DNA of 44,424 nt from an uncultured Ruminococcus sp. (GTDB lineage Bacteria > Bacillota > Clostridia > Oscillospirales > Ruminococcaceae). The stretch spans positions 1 through 44,424 of the forward strand of contig CASEVP010000061.1 of the NCBI GenBank assembly GCA_949291345.1, read 5' to 3'. Below, piece after piece: positions 25,305 to 34,857 of this stretch (position 1 is the first letter of the stretch; every line of letters begins with the position of its first letter). A program made the translations under genes and the position numbers. The notes below the pieces were generated by a model that worked only from the letters and a program-made list of their open reading frames with translations, had not been told where the DNA came from and searched no databases.

Positions 25305-26027
25305 ATGCTACAGCTAGAACAACTTACATGGAATTTACCAGACGGTACCCCATTGATTCGGGGGATCGATCTTACGATTCCGGATGAAAAAATGGTGGTC
25401 ATCACTGGGCCAAACGGCGGAGGAAAAACCACACTTGCCAAATTAATCGCCGGGATCCTCAAACCAACTTCTGGAAAAATCTTATTAAATGGGGAAAATA
25501 TTACTGCATGTTCTGTCACAGAACGTGCTAGAAAAGGCATTTCTTATGCTTTTCAGCAGCCAGTTCGCTTTAAAGGTATGACCGTACAAGATATGATGGA
25601 TCTTGCTAACGGCAGTACAATGAATGCTGATTCCATGTGCACATTGTTGGGCAAAGTTGGACTTTGTGCGGAAGAATATGCAGACCGTGAAATTAACACC
25701 GGACTTTCCGGCGGCGAAATGAAACGAATTGAAATAGCAAGTGTATTGGCACACGGTGGGAAATTTATTATTTTTGATGAACCAGAAGCTGGTATTGATT
25801 TATGGAGCTTTACCCGTCTGGTGGATACTTTTAAAGAAATGCAAAAACAAGAACAAACACTCCTGATTATTTCACACCAGGAACGCATTTTATCTATTGC
25901 CGACGAAATCATCGTTGTTGCCAATGGAAAAGTACGAACACAAGGAAGACGAGAGGAAATTTTGCCCACCCTACTGGAAGATGAACGTGTGGCACGCTGC
26001 CCTCTCGGAAAGGAGGAAACCCGATAA
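25305..26027 (+). CDS. sufC: SufC-type Fe-S cluster assembly ATPase
   Basis: 240 residues. ABC ATPase that powers cluster assembly on its SufB partner in the cytosol. Walker A GPNGGGKTT near 34-42, Q-loop FQQPV, signature LSGGEMKRIEI near 129-139, Walker B FIIFDEPEAGID near 150-161, and the switch His in IISHQER. GGAGG precedes the ATG. Its stop overlaps the sufB start by one base. No sufS, sufU or sufD is near; two-gene systems of this kind have been called minimal Suf-like (SMS). Confidence 0.93.
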   Translation: MLQLEQLTWNLPDGTPLIRGIDLTIPDEKMVVITGPNGGGKTTLAKLIAGILKPTSGKILLNGENITACSVTERARKGISYAFQQPVRFKGMTVQDMMDLANGSTMNADSMCTLLGKVGLCAEEYADREINTGLSGGEMKRIEIASVLAHGGKFIIFDEPEAGIDLWSFTRLVDTFKEMQKQEQTLLIISHQERILSIADEIIVVANGKVRTQGRREEILPTLLEDERVARCPLGKEETR

Positions 26028-26947
26028 TGGAGTCAAAACTCAAAGAATTATTAAAACTGGTTTCTGATTATGACGGTTCCTATGACGGTGCCGCATATAA
26101 CATCCGCTCAAATGGACAATGTGCTGAAAGGAATTCCACAGAGCATATTCGAATTGAATCCAAAAAGGATGCTCCCGGACTGGAAGTGCATATTCTTCCG
26201 GGAACCAAAGGTGAAAAAGTATATATTCCTGCCTGTGTCACACAAACAGGATTTCATGATTTGGTATACAATGATTTCTACGTAGGGGAAGATGCAGATG
26301 TCGAAATTATCGCCGGCTGCGGTATCCATGCAGAGCACGGCGAAGAAACTTTGCACAATGGTATTCACCGATTTTTTATGGGCAAAAATTCTCATGTTGT
26401 ATACAAAGAAAAACACATTGGCACAGGTGCGTCCAAAGCAAATCGTGTAATTGATCCAGTAACGGAAGCATACCTTAAAGAAGATTCCGTTTTAGAAATG
26501 GACACCGTACAAATGGGTGGTGTAGACCACTCTAAAAGAAAAACTGTTGCAGAACTGGATGCACGGGCAAAATTGCTGATACGAGAGCGAATTATGACGG
26601 ACGGTGAAGAAATTGCTGAAACTGAATTTTCTGTTGTACTCAAAGGAGAAGATTCCGGTGCAGATTTAATTTCCCGTTCTGTTGCAAGAGGCAATTCCAA
26701 ACAACATTTCATTTCTCAGATCCATGGAACCACACGATGCACTGGACATTCCGAATGTGATGCCATTCTGGCAGAAAATGGATGTGTTACAGCTGCACCG
26801 GCACTGGAAGCATCTTGCATTGATGCCGAACTAATTCACGAAGCAGCCATTGGTAAAATTGCAGGTGAACAAATTCTAAAACTCTGCACACTAGGTCTCA
26901 CTGAACAAGAAGCGGAAGAACGGATCATTGCTGGATTCTTAAAATAA
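26027..26947 (+). CDS. sufB: SufB/SufD-family scaffold, short single-subunit form
   Basis: 306 residues, much shorter than classical SufB (about 470). Scaffold on which Fe-S clusters are built. The beta-helix core and C-terminal helices are present. Conserved residues include Cys244 in HSECDAIL, aligning with the essential SufB Cys of E. coli, and His271 in LIHEAAIGK. Additional Cys residues are Cys237 (TRCTGH), Cys253 and Cys264. It starts at an ATG overlapping the sufC stop (TAATG), so the two are coupled and should form a complex. The many Fe-S enzymes in this window make it a plausible general supplier. The short form and lack of SufD point to the ancestral SufBC-only type. Confidence 0.9.
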   Translation: MESKLKELLKLVSDYDGSYDGAAYNIRSNGQCAERNSTEHIRIESKKDAPGLEVHILPGTKGEKVYIPACVTQTGFHDLVYNDFYVGEDADVEIIAGCGIHAEHGEETLHNGIHRFFMGKNSHVVYKEKHIGTGASKANRVIDPVTEAYLKEDSVLEMDTVQMGGVDHSKRKTVAELDARAKLLIRERIMTDGEEIAETEFSVVLKGEDSGADLISRSVARGNSKQHFISQIHGTTRCTGHSECDAILAENGCVTAAPALEASCIDAELIHEAAIGKIAGEQILKLCTLGLTEQEAEERIIAGFLK

Positions 26948-26955
26948 CATTATTT

Positions 26956-26990
26956 AAGCCTTTTTAAAGAAATTTTCTTTAACAAGGCTT
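26956..26990 (+). terminator. Stem-loop after sufB
   Basis: Long imperfect AT-rich stem with AAGCC at the left end and GGCTT at the right. The following T-tract is poor, so it may be a weak terminator or mRNA-stabilising hairpin. Confidence 0.5.
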
Positions 26991-27017
26991 TATTCGCCTT
27001 TCTGAGCACTTGTAAAC

Positions 27018-27053
27018 AAAGAGCGGCTTTTCCATGTCAAAAAGCCGCTCTTT
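27018..27053. terminator. Bidirectional terminator between sufB and galE
   Basis: AAAGAGCGGCTTTT pairs with AAAAGCCGCTCTTT around a short loop; A and T runs flank it on both sides. It ends the converging suf and galE transcripts. Confidence 0.9.
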
Positions 27054-27079
27054 ATAATTAATCAAACCCACTATTTGCT

Positions 27080-28069
27080 TTAATCACTATATCCATTGGG
27101 ATGATTCTTATGCCATTTCCATGCGCTTGCAATAATCTCTTCCAAACTAGCATGTTCCGGTTTCCATCCAAGAACTTGCCTTGCCTTCTCACTGGACGCC
27201 ACCAATCTTGCCGGATCTCCTGCACGCCGTGGCGTCTCTACTGCCGGAATAGGGTGACCTGTTACCTTGCGTGCTGTATCGATGACTTCGCGAACGGAAT
27301 AACCGACACCATTTCCCAAATTAAAAATATTGTTCTCACCGCCGTTCATCAAATAATGCACTGCCAAGATATGTGCCTGTGCCAGATCCGTCACATGGAT
27401 ATAGTCACGAATACAAGTACCATCATCTGTGTCATAGTCTACACCATAAATAGAAATAGCATCCCTCTTTCCATTCGGCACCTGCAAAATCAATGGAATC
27501 AAATGACTCTCTGGATTATGGGCTTCTCCAATCTTTCCACTTGCATCAGCACCACATGCGTTAAAATACCGCAGAGATACGTAACGCAATCCGTGTGCAT
27601 TTGCAGTCCATTGAAACATTTTTTCCATTGCTAACTTGGTCTCACCATACGGATTCGTCGGACAAGTACGATCGGTTTCCAAAATGGGAATGTTTTCTGG
27701 TTCACCATATGTTGCCGCCGTGGATGAAAAGACAATCTTATCCACATGATGTTTTACCATTGCTTCGAGCAGCACTTTCGTACCACACAGGTTATTATCA
27801 TAATATTTCAAAGGATTTGTAACACTCTCACCGACCAAAGAATATGCTGCAAAGTGAATTACCGCATCAATTTGTTCCTTTTGGAACAAAGTGTCCAGAA
27901 AGGCAAAATCATGGATATCTCCTTGATAAAATGTAGCATTTTCTGGAACTGCCCGACGATATCCAGTTACCAGATTGTCTACAACTATTACTTCTTCACC
28001 TGCCTTTACCAGTTCCAATGCCGTGTGAGAACCGATATAACCTGCACCGCCTAATACTAAAATTCGCAT
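27080..28069 (-). CDS. galE: UDP-glucose 4-epimerase
   Basis: 329 residues from ATG at 28069, giving the standard N-terminus MRILVLGGAGYIGSHT with the Rossmann GxxGxxG. A longer frame would run into galK. Short-chain dehydrogenase features: catalytic Ser in SSTAATYG and YxxxK in NPYGETKLAMEK, then LRYFNACGAD. Interconverts UDP-galactose and UDP-glucose. Last gene of the sugar operon, 5 nt after galK. galT, needed for the Leloir pathway, is not in the window. Confidence 0.95.
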   Translation of the reverse strand: MRILVLGGAGYIGSHTALELVKAGEEVIVVDNLVTGYRRAVPENATFYQGDIHDFAFLDTLFQKEQIDAVIHFAAYSLVGESVTNPLKYYDNNLCGTKVLLEAMVKHHVDKIVFSSTAATYGEPENIPILETDRTCPTNPYGETKLAMEKMFQWTANAHGLRYVSLRYFNACGADASGKIGEAHNPESHLIPLILQVPNGKRDAISIYGVDYDTDDGTCIRDYIHVTDLAQAHILAVHYLMNGGENNIFNLGNGVGYSVREVIDTARKVTGHPIPAVETPRRAGDPARLVASSEKARQVLGWKPEHASLEEIIASAWKWHKNHPNGYSD

Positions 28070-28074
28070 ATCAT

Positions 28075-29370
28075 TCACTCGCTTTCTGCTGTAACAGCTA
28101 TTCCACCAACAGAACGGATCCGAAGAATATAACAACTTCCCTCTCCATACAGCCGGTTCATTTCTTCTGCATATTGTGAAATGTACTCCATCGGAACAAA
28201 TGCTTGAATGGTACCTGCAAAACCGCCTCCATGCACACGAACCGCACCTTTGTCTTGCAGTATCCGCTTACTCATCAATATGCCCAAAGGAATTCCTTGC
28301 TCGTGCGGATTTGCACAGGAATACAGATTCTGCAATAAATTTGCAGAAGAATCACCAGACGCCCGCACTAGATGAAAGAAATCTTCTACCCTGCCGTCCT
28401 CAAGTGCTGCTGCTTCCTGTGTCGCACGCCGATTTTCACCAAAGAAATGTGCTGCACGCAAAATGGCACGATCCGAGCACCTTTCTTTCAGTTTTGGAAT
28501 TGCATCATAAAATGCAGTCTCATCTACTTCACGCAGAACATCTTTACCTAATGCCGCAGCAATCTCCTTCATTTCTGTCGGAACCGCAATATAATCTGGT
28601 GTCAAATCCGCATGGCTCCCTTTCGTATCTGTGATGCAAAGACAGTAGCCTGCTTCAGCAAAATCGAAATTTTGCTTATGAATCTTGGGATGTTCGATAT
28701 CAATAAAATCGATCCAAACAAATCCGCCAACAGAACTTACCATCTGATCCATCAAACCGCTTTTTTTTCCGAAATATACATTTTCTGCGTATTGTCCAAT
28801 TTTAGCAATCTCTATTGCACCGGCATTACCATGATTATCATGAATATCAATGATTGTCCCCACCAGTACTTCAAATGCAGCAGATGAAGAAAGTCCACTA
28901 CCGCTAAGAACTTCAGAAGTGGTATAGGCATCAAACCCACTGACAAGTACTCCCATATCTGAAAATTTTGCAGCAATTCCACGAATCAATGCCTTTGAAG
29001 TTCCAAATTCTTCCGTATGCACTTTTAAATCATTCAAATCCACAAAATCCTCCGGATACCCTTTGGACTTCAGACGTATTATTTTTTCATTATGAAATGC
29101 GACAACAGCAATTACATCTAAATTTACCGCTGCAGCCAGAACACAACCATGCTGATGATCGGTATGATTCCCACCGATTTCAGTTCTGCCCGGAGCAGAA
29201 AACAAAAAAACTTCCTGATGCTTCGGATAAAGCTCCGAAAATGCATTTAATGCATCAATATATCGTTTTCTCTGTTTTTCTAATTCTACAGGTTCATTTC
29301 CGTACAGCAACCGAAATGTTTGCTCTAACTTTCCGTCTGCAATCCTCTTTTTCCATTCTACAACATTCAC
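28075..29370 (-). CDS. galK: Galactokinase
   Basis: About 431 residues from GTG at 29370, 8 nt behind AAGGAGG that overlaps the aga stop; no in-frame ATG fits better. GHMP kinase. The galactokinase signature appears as APGRTEIGGNHTDHQHG, the ATP-binding motif as GSGLSSSAAFE, and motif 3 as VHGGGFAGTIQAFVP. Phosphorylates galactose released by the alpha-galactosidase upstream. At 431 residues it is longer than the E. coli enzyme (about 380), with the extra length mostly before the signature, as in several clostridial forms. Confidence 0.93.
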   Translation of the reverse strand: MNVVEWKKRIADGKLEQTFRLLYGNEPVELEKQRKRYIDALNAFSELYPKHQEVFLFSAPGRTEIGGNHTDHQHGCVLAAAVNLDVIAVVAFHNEKIIRLKSKGYPEDFVDLNDLKVHTEEFGTSKALIRGIAAKFSDMGVLVSGFDAYTTSEVLSGSGLSSSAAFEVLVGTIIDIHDNHGNAGAIEIAKIGQYAENVYFGKKSGLMDQMVSSVGGFVWIDFIDIEHPKIHKQNFDFAEAGYCLCITDTKGSHADLTPDYIAVPTEMKEIAAALGKDVLREVDETAFYDAIPKLKERCSDRAILRAAHFFGENRRATQEAAALEDGRVEDFFHLVRASGDSSANLLQNLYSCANPHEQGIPLGILMSKRILQDKGAVRVHGGGFAGTIQAFVPMEYISQYAEEMNRLYGEGSCYILRIRSVGGIAVTAESE

Positions 29371-29383
29371 AGACAATGCCTCC

Positions 29384-31579
29384 TTATACAATTTCTGTAA
29401 GATACATGGATACAGGTGTATAATCTCCCCATGCCTTTGGCAGTAATATACCACCGTTCATTAAAGCTGCACCAGTGTATACCATTTCGGTACCACTAAG
29501 CTGATACTTCTTTTTCGGCGAAAGTCCACGCAGACATACCATATGACGAACCATGTTCGGTTCTGTATGGAACAACATGCCCTGCACCAAAACTTCCGAT
29601 GCATCCTTTGACACAAAACTCCATATCGCCTCTTTGTCAGTCATTGGATTAGTTAAACGATAATACTTGCCATTATGAATTAACGAGCCGTATGCCTTGA
29701 ATTGTGCAATCTGTTTTTTGACTTCTTCCTTCTCTCCATGGGTAAGAACATTGAGATCCAACTCATAACCAAAGCTGCCCGCCATTGCTGTGACTGCGCG
29801 ACTTTCAATCGGCGTAATCCTACCAGTTTGATGATTGGGTACAATCGAAACATGTGACCCTACGGTAGATATTGGATAAAAAAACGATGTGCCATACTGG
29901 ATCTTAGTACGTTCATAGGCATCCGTATCATCACTGCACCAAATCTGAGGACAATAATACAACATGCCAGCATCAAATCGACCGCCACCGCCACTGCATC
30001 CTTCAAACAACACATCAGGAAATGCATTGGTCAAACGATCCAACAAATCATACAGCCCCAACATATAGCGATGAGGCATTTCTCCTTGCCTCTCTGGCGA
30101 CAACGTTGCCGTATACCAATCGCAAATGCTGCGGTTCATATCCCACTTTACATAGGAAATGTCTGCACTGCTCAAAATATCACTCATCACTTGATATAAA
30201 TAATCGATTACATCCGGATTTGTCATGTCCAGCAAAAGCTGAAAGCGAGAACGATTGGGATTTCTACCCGGAATGCGGATTGCCCAATCTGGATGTGACC
30301 GATACAAATTGCTGTCCTCAGAAACCATTTCCGGTTCAAACCAAATTCCAAACTGCAATCCCATTGCCTTAATTTTTTCGACCAGATTGCCAAGACCGCC
30401 GACGAGCTTATCTTCATTAACAAACCAGTCACCCAGCCCAGATACATCACCATCTCGTTTTCCAAACCAACCATCATCCAGCACCAACATGTCTACACCC
30501 AAACGTGACGCTTCTTGTGCAATGTGCAAAATCTTTTCAGTATTAAAATCGAAATAAGTTGCCTCCCAGTTATTGATGAGTATGGGGCGCTCTGCCAACT
30601 GATATTTACCACGACAAACATGCTCCCGTATAATTTTATGAAATTGGTGGGATAGCGTTTCCAACCCAGTATTGCTATAAGAAAGCATTACCTCCGGTGT
30701 TGTAAACACTTCACCAGGATATAATGTCCAACGAAACAGCTCTGGATGAATTCCCATGACAAGACGAATCTGTCCTAACTGGTCACATTCAATTTGGGTT
30801 TGAAAACTACCACTATAAACAAACGCTGCACCGATACATTCTCCCATCGTTTCCGTACAATCTGGTTTGCAAAGTAATACCGTAGGGTTTTGCTGATGAC
30901 TAGAAGTGCCTCGTACACTAGAGCTTTCCTGAATTCCATGCAACAATGGCAAACGTTCTATCTGACGTTCCATTGTATGCCTGCCATAGAAATGCACCCA
31001 CTCCCAATCGCCGTGCGGGATATCCAAACAAAGACTAGCTGCTTTTGTCAAAATTGCTGGTGTTTCTCCAATATTCCGTATCTCTGCACATCGTGTAATC
31101 AAATCCAAATCAGCTAAAACACCATACAATAATATTACTTCTATTCCAGTTGCTGTATCTTTTAAAACAATACGCAGTGTTTCCGCCTCATCTTCGGTTG
31201 CATATACTGCTGGAAGCCCAGTTATTGCGTACTTTCCTTTCCTAATTTCATAGTTTTTATATCGTAAATCCAACGCTTTGCTGCCATCTGCATGCACTAC
31301 ATCAATGGCTGAAATACGATAATCACCTATACCAGCTCCAGCATATTCCAACGGCAGTGTATCCAAGGAATACGTACGCTGATTTTCTGCCTCATAGATG
31401 TTGCCGGAAAACCCCACATCCGGATAATCCAGCAAATAACTCATATCACAATCAGTCTTTGCACCATACCATAGATGTTTCAGTACACCATAACCATCTG
31501 CCTGCATTTGGTACAGTGCGTTTTTGGTCTCGATACAAAATGTGGTTTTTTGATCATTCGTTGTTACATGAATTGCCAT
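29384..31579 (-). CDS. aga: GH36 alpha-galactosidase (intracellular)
   Basis: 731 residues from ATG at 31579, 8 nt behind AAAGGAG. No signal peptide, so cytosolic. Removes terminal alpha-1,6-galactose from raffinose, melibiose and related oligosaccharides. GH36 three-domain layout: N-terminal beta-supersandwich, (beta/alpha)8 barrel from about 330, C-terminal beta-domain. Nucleophile Asp480 in YVKWDMNR and acid/base Asp550 in IWCSDDTDA; LDDGWFGKRD and the GCSGGGGRFD block complete the active site. Works with msmEFG, gtfA and galK in one operon. Confidence 0.95.
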   Translation of the reverse strand: MAIHVTTNDQKTTFCIETKNALYQMQADGYGVLKHLWYGAKTDCDMSYLLDYPDVGFSGNIYEAENQRTYSLDTLPLEYAGAGIGDYRISAIDVVHADGSKALDLRYKNYEIRKGKYAITGLPAVYATEDEAETLRIVLKDTATGIEVILLYGVLADLDLITRCAEIRNIGETPAILTKAASLCLDIPHGDWEWVHFYGRHTMERQIERLPLLHGIQESSSVRGTSSHQQNPTVLLCKPDCTETMGECIGAAFVYSGSFQTQIECDQLGQIRLVMGIHPELFRWTLYPGEVFTTPEVMLSYSNTGLETLSHQFHKIIREHVCRGKYQLAERPILINNWEATYFDFNTEKILHIAQEASRLGVDMLVLDDGWFGKRDGDVSGLGDWFVNEDKLVGGLGNLVEKIKAMGLQFGIWFEPEMVSEDSNLYRSHPDWAIRIPGRNPNRSRFQLLLDMTNPDVIDYLYQVMSDILSSADISYVKWDMNRSICDWYTATLSPERQGEMPHRYMLGLYDLLDRLTNAFPDVLFEGCSGGGGRFDAGMLYYCPQIWCSDDTDAYERTKIQYGTSFFYPISTVGSHVSIVPNHQTGRITPIESRAVTAMAGSFGYELDLNVLTHGEKEEVKKQIAQFKAYGSLIHNGKYYRLTNPMTDKEAIWSFVSKDASEVLVQGMLFHTEPNMVRHMVCLRGLSPKKKYQLSGTEMVYTGAALMNGGILLPKAWGDYTPVSMYLTEIV

Positions 31580-31609
31580 GATCAACACTCCTTTATTTTG
31601 GTATACAGC

Positions 31610-31640
31610 AAATCGCATGAAATGAAAATTCATGCGATTT
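31610..31640. repeat. Intercistronic hairpin between gtfA and aga
   Basis: Perfect 12-bp arms AAATCGCATGAA (31610-31621) and TTCATGCGATTT (31629-31640) with a 7-nt loop. It lies in the roughly 90-nt gap between the gtfA stop and the aga start and lacks a terminator T-tract on the minus strand. It may stabilise upstream mRNA or set relative expression. Confidence 0.8.
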
Positions 31641-31671
31641 TGCATATCTCATTATAGCTTCTTCATTTTCA

Positions 31672-33114
31672 TTACAGCGAATCGATCGGAAGAATTTTTT
31701 CTCCGTCTTTAATTACAAATGCATATGTGGTTAGATCTGCGTCTAAGGTCAAAGTATGCATACCATCACTTCGTGTAATACAAAATCTATCTTCTTCTGC
31801 TACAATATGCATTGTACCATCTAGGGAAAATGCCGGATGTGAGTTCCTTAATTTCATCAATGCCTTCAATTTCTGTACAACTGGACGTTTCTGTTCTTCT
31901 GCTACTTCTTCTACAGTAAAATAATGACGATTGATATCACGACCGTTTTTTGTACGTTCCATCAATGCAATATCATTACTGCCTGCCAGCATACCTACAT
32001 AATATACCTGTGGAATGCCCGGTGCAAAAAACTGAATTGCTCTTGCCAGAAGATACGCATCATCATGATTACCCAATGCAGAATAATAAGTGGTATTCAC
32101 CTGATAAATATCCAAATTGTTATACGCCTCAGAACTGTAGATTTTTTTGACATTAGCGCCCTCTTTATACATCTGTTCCTTGACTTTTTCCACTTCTTCA
32201 TCCGGCAAAAGATCTTTGACATCAACAATACCAATGCCATCATGGGTATCCAGTGTGGTAAACTGTTTCATGGGGCACATTTCCATCCAGCGTTTCAGAT
32301 ATTCTCCAGTGTGATTATACAAAGCATGCAAAGTCAGTACTGGAAGCGCAAAGTCATAAATCCAAAATCCCTTATCCGCAATTTTCATAGGAATCGTATA
32401 ATGTTCGTGAATTTCCGGCAGTATCTCTGCACCCTTTGTTTTAACAATATCCTCAATTTGATACAGCAATTCCCAGATATCGGGTTCGATAAAGAAACAG
32501 CTTGTATCAGCTTTTTTTATGGCATATGCGAACGCATCCAGACGAATAACAGATGCACCGTGACTACACATTTGTGATAAGGTATCCTTGATAAATCGCT
32601 TTGTCACATCTTTTCGAACATCGAGATCGATCTGTTCTTCACAAAATGTACACCACACTTTTTCCTTGGTGCCATCTGCAAATTCTGCTTCAATATACGG
32701 TGCTCTCGGTTTTCTCTTATATATCAAATCAACCTGCTGTTTTGTTGGCTCACCGCCTTGCCAGAAATCGTGATAACGAATGAACATATCCTTATAAGGC
32801 GAAGCATCCTTATTTTTCAAAAAGTCTTGAAAGTATTCTGAGCTTGCGGAAATGTGATTGACCATAAAGTCAAACATCAGATAATATTCTTTGCCAATCG
32901 CTTCTACATCAGAAAAATCACCAAAAGCTGGGTCAACTTTATCATAACACATTGGCGCAAATCCCCGATCTGCCGAAGATGGGAAAAATGGGAGAATATG
33001 CACGCCACCAATGGCATCTTTATAATACCGATTCAAAACACCATGCAATTCCTTCAGATTCTTGCCCATACTGTCTGCATAAGTAATGAGCATAATTTTA
33101 TTTTCCAATTTCAT
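31672..33114 (-). CDS. gtfA: GH13_18 sucrose phosphorylase
   Basis: About 480 residues from ATG at 33114 (AAGG six bases upstream); a GTG nine bases earlier sits on the ribosome site. Converts sucrose and phosphate to glucose-1-phosphate and fructose in the cytosol. Catalytic residues match the characterised Bifidobacterium enzyme closely in position: Asp193 (RLDAFAYA), Glu234 (ILPEIHEH), Asp292 (TLDTHDGIG). The N-terminal YADSMGKNL and [16 protein letters not shown] blocks are typical. It follows msmG by about 10 nt. Related GH13_18 members can phosphorolyse sucrose-6-phosphate or glucosylglycerol; operon context favours sucrose. Confidence 0.92.
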   Translation of the reverse strand: MKLENKIMLITYADSMGKNLKELHGVLNRYYKDAIGGVHILPFFPSSADRGFAPMCYDKVDPAFGDFSDVEAIGKEYYLMFDFMVNHISASSEYFQDFLKNKDASPYKDMFIRYHDFWQGGEPTKQQVDLIYKRKPRAPYIEAEFADGTKEKVWCTFCEEQIDLDVRKDVTKRFIKDTLSQMCSHGASVIRLDAFAYAIKKADTSCFFIEPDIWELLYQIEDIVKTKGAEILPEIHEHYTIPMKIADKGFWIYDFALPVLTLHALYNHTGEYLKRWMEMCPMKQFTTLDTHDGIGIVDVKDLLPDEEVEKVKEQMYKEGANVKKIYSSEAYNNLDIYQVNTTYYSALGNHDDAYLLARAIQFFAPGIPQVYYVGMLAGSNDIALMERTKNGRDINRHYFTVEEVAEEQKRPVVQKLKALMKLRNSHPAFSLDGTMHIVAEEDRFCITRSDGMHTLTLDADLTTYAFVIKDGEKILPIDSL

Positions 33115-33124
33115 ACACAACACC

Positions 33125-33979
33125 TTATCCCTTTACTGCACCATTAGCAACACCACTGATAATCTGTTTTTGACAGAAAATATAGAAAATCAAAATTGGA
33201 ATTAATGCCAACAAATAGGAAGCAAACGCTAAGTTATAATTTGTCCCAAACTGCGTCTGAAAGTTTAGCTGTGCCAACGGCAATGTGGTATTTTCTGTAC
33301 CAGACATAATTACAAGCGGGGTCATGACGTCATTCCATGTCCCTAGTGCTGTCAATACTGCTACTGTTGCATGCATGGGTTTCATCATAGGGAAAATAAT
33401 TGTCCAATAGGTTTTCCATGTGGATGCTCCGTCTATATTCGCCGCTTCTTCCATCGCAAGAGGTACATTTTTCAGATAGCCGCTATAAAGCATGACATTC
33501 ATTGGCATATAAAACACCACATACAGAATAATAACACCAAGCTTATTATCCAGACCCAAAATAGCAGTTTGCTTTACCAAAGGCATCATCAAAATGGCAA
33601 ACGGCACAAACATACCACTGACAATATAATAATAGATAAAGCGATAGCCTTTTTTATGTGCCATATTTCTGCCGATAGCATATCCTGCCATCGAATGCAC
33701 TAAAATAGAAAGAATGATAGTCACAGCACAAATGACCAAACTGTTGAAAAGAGATCTCCAGAAATGTGTCACTTCCATTGCTTCAGAAAAGTTGGAAAAA
33801 CTCCATGTACTAGGGAATGACAAAGCACCTGCAATATCATTTGTCATTTCTTGCGGTTGCTTGAGAGCAATAATGATTGTCATATAAAGTGGGAACAGTA
33901 CTGTCAAGCAACCAATAAAAAGCAAAACTGTAAGAAATATATTGGCTTTTCCAATTTTTTTGGTTTTTACATTACTCAT
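33125..33979 (-). CDS. msmG: ABC sugar transporter permease, MsmG-type (CUT1)
   Basis: 284 residues with about six membrane segments. The EAA loop that contacts the ATPase reads [22 protein letters not shown] (shortened here to its core [10 protein letters not shown]). One half of the membrane channel with the MsmF-type partner. Its start overlaps the msmF stop (ATGA). The C-terminus [15 protein letters not shown] is typical of MalG-like permeases. Confidence 0.92.
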   Translation of the reverse strand: MSNVKTKKIGKANIFLTVLLFIGCLTVLFPLYMTIIIALKQPQEMTNDIAGALSFPSTWSFSNFSEAMEVTHFWRSLFNSLVICAVTIILSILVHSMAGYAIGRNMAHKKGYRFIYYYIVSGMFVPFAILMMPLVKQTAILGLDNKLGVIILYVVFYMPMNVMLYSGYLKNVPLAMEEAANIDGASTWKTYWTIIFPMMKPMHATVAVLTALGTWNDVMTPLVIMSGTENTTLPLAQLNFQTQFGTNYNLAFASYLLALIPILIFYIFCQKQIISGVANGAVKG

Positions 33980-34857
33980 AACTGTTCCTCCCTCTTACTT
34001 GTGATTTTCTGCTGGAATACAGAAATCGCCACAATCAAAATAAAGAAGATGACGGCATTTGCACACTGAAATCCGAATTGACCGCCGTCCATACCGTTTT
34101 TGTAAATAAGGTACGAAATCGATTCTGTACTCTGAGAAGGACCGCCCTTTGTCAAGGACATAATCTGATCAAATACCATTAACATGTTCTTAGTACTTAA
34201 AATCAAATTGATGGATACAAACGGCATCAACATCGGAAAAGTCAGCTTCCAGAACTTTTGCCACCCATTTACGCCATCGATCATACCGGCTTCATAGATA
34301 TCGCCCGGCACCGTCTGCAAACCGGAAATATAAATGATGGTGTTCATTGCGACTGCCTGCCATACCCCGACGATTAAAACACCGACCCATGCCCATGTTT
34401 CACTGGCCAGAATACTGTTTTCCAGAAATCCAATATGCATTGCCTTTGCAACTGCCGGAATAATATAGGTAAAAATAAAACTAAAAATATAACCTATAAT
34501 AAGTCCGCCGAGGATGTTGGGAATAAAATAAATTCCACGCAGCAAACTTTTGCAGCGAATCTTGCTGTTTAATCCCATGGCGATCAACAAGCTTAGCACG
34601 TTAATCAAAATTGTACCCACAATTGCATACTTAAATGTAAACCAATAGGAATGCATGACACGTGAATCGGAAAACAGATCCACATAATTACGCAGACCTA
34701 CAAAATCATAGCTGCCGTAACCTTTATAGTTTGTAAAACTGTAAAACGCACCAGTTAAAAGCGGCAATGTATTAAACAGGAAAAACAGTATCACGATAGG
34801 AATAGTCATTGCCAAAAAAGTGCGGTTATTACTAACTTTTGCTCTTCTCTGTCTCAT
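33976..34857 (-). CDS. msmF: ABC sugar transporter permease, MsmF-type (CUT1)
   Basis: 293 residues with six predicted membrane segments and the EAA motif YEAGMIDGVNGWQKFWKL. Pairs with the msmG product to import oligosaccharide. Overlaps the substrate-binding gene upstream (ATGA) and msmG downstream. The ATP-hydrolysing subunit (MsmK) is not encoded in the operon and is probably shared from elsewhere. Confidence 0.92.
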   Translation of the reverse strand: MRQRRAKVSNNRTFLAMTIPIVILFFLFNTLPLLTGAFYSFTNYKGYGSYDFVGLRNYVDLFSDSRVMHSYWFTFKYAIVGTILINVLSLLIAMGLNSKIRCKSLLRGIYFIPNILGGLIIGYIFSFIFTYIIPAVAKAMHIGFLENSILASETWAWVGVLIVGVWQAVAMNTIIYISGLQTVPGDIYEAGMIDGVNGWQKFWKLTFPMLMPFVSINLILSTKNMLMVFDQIMSLTKGGPSQSTESISYLIYKNGMDGGQFGFQCANAVIFFILIVAISVFQQKITSKREEQL

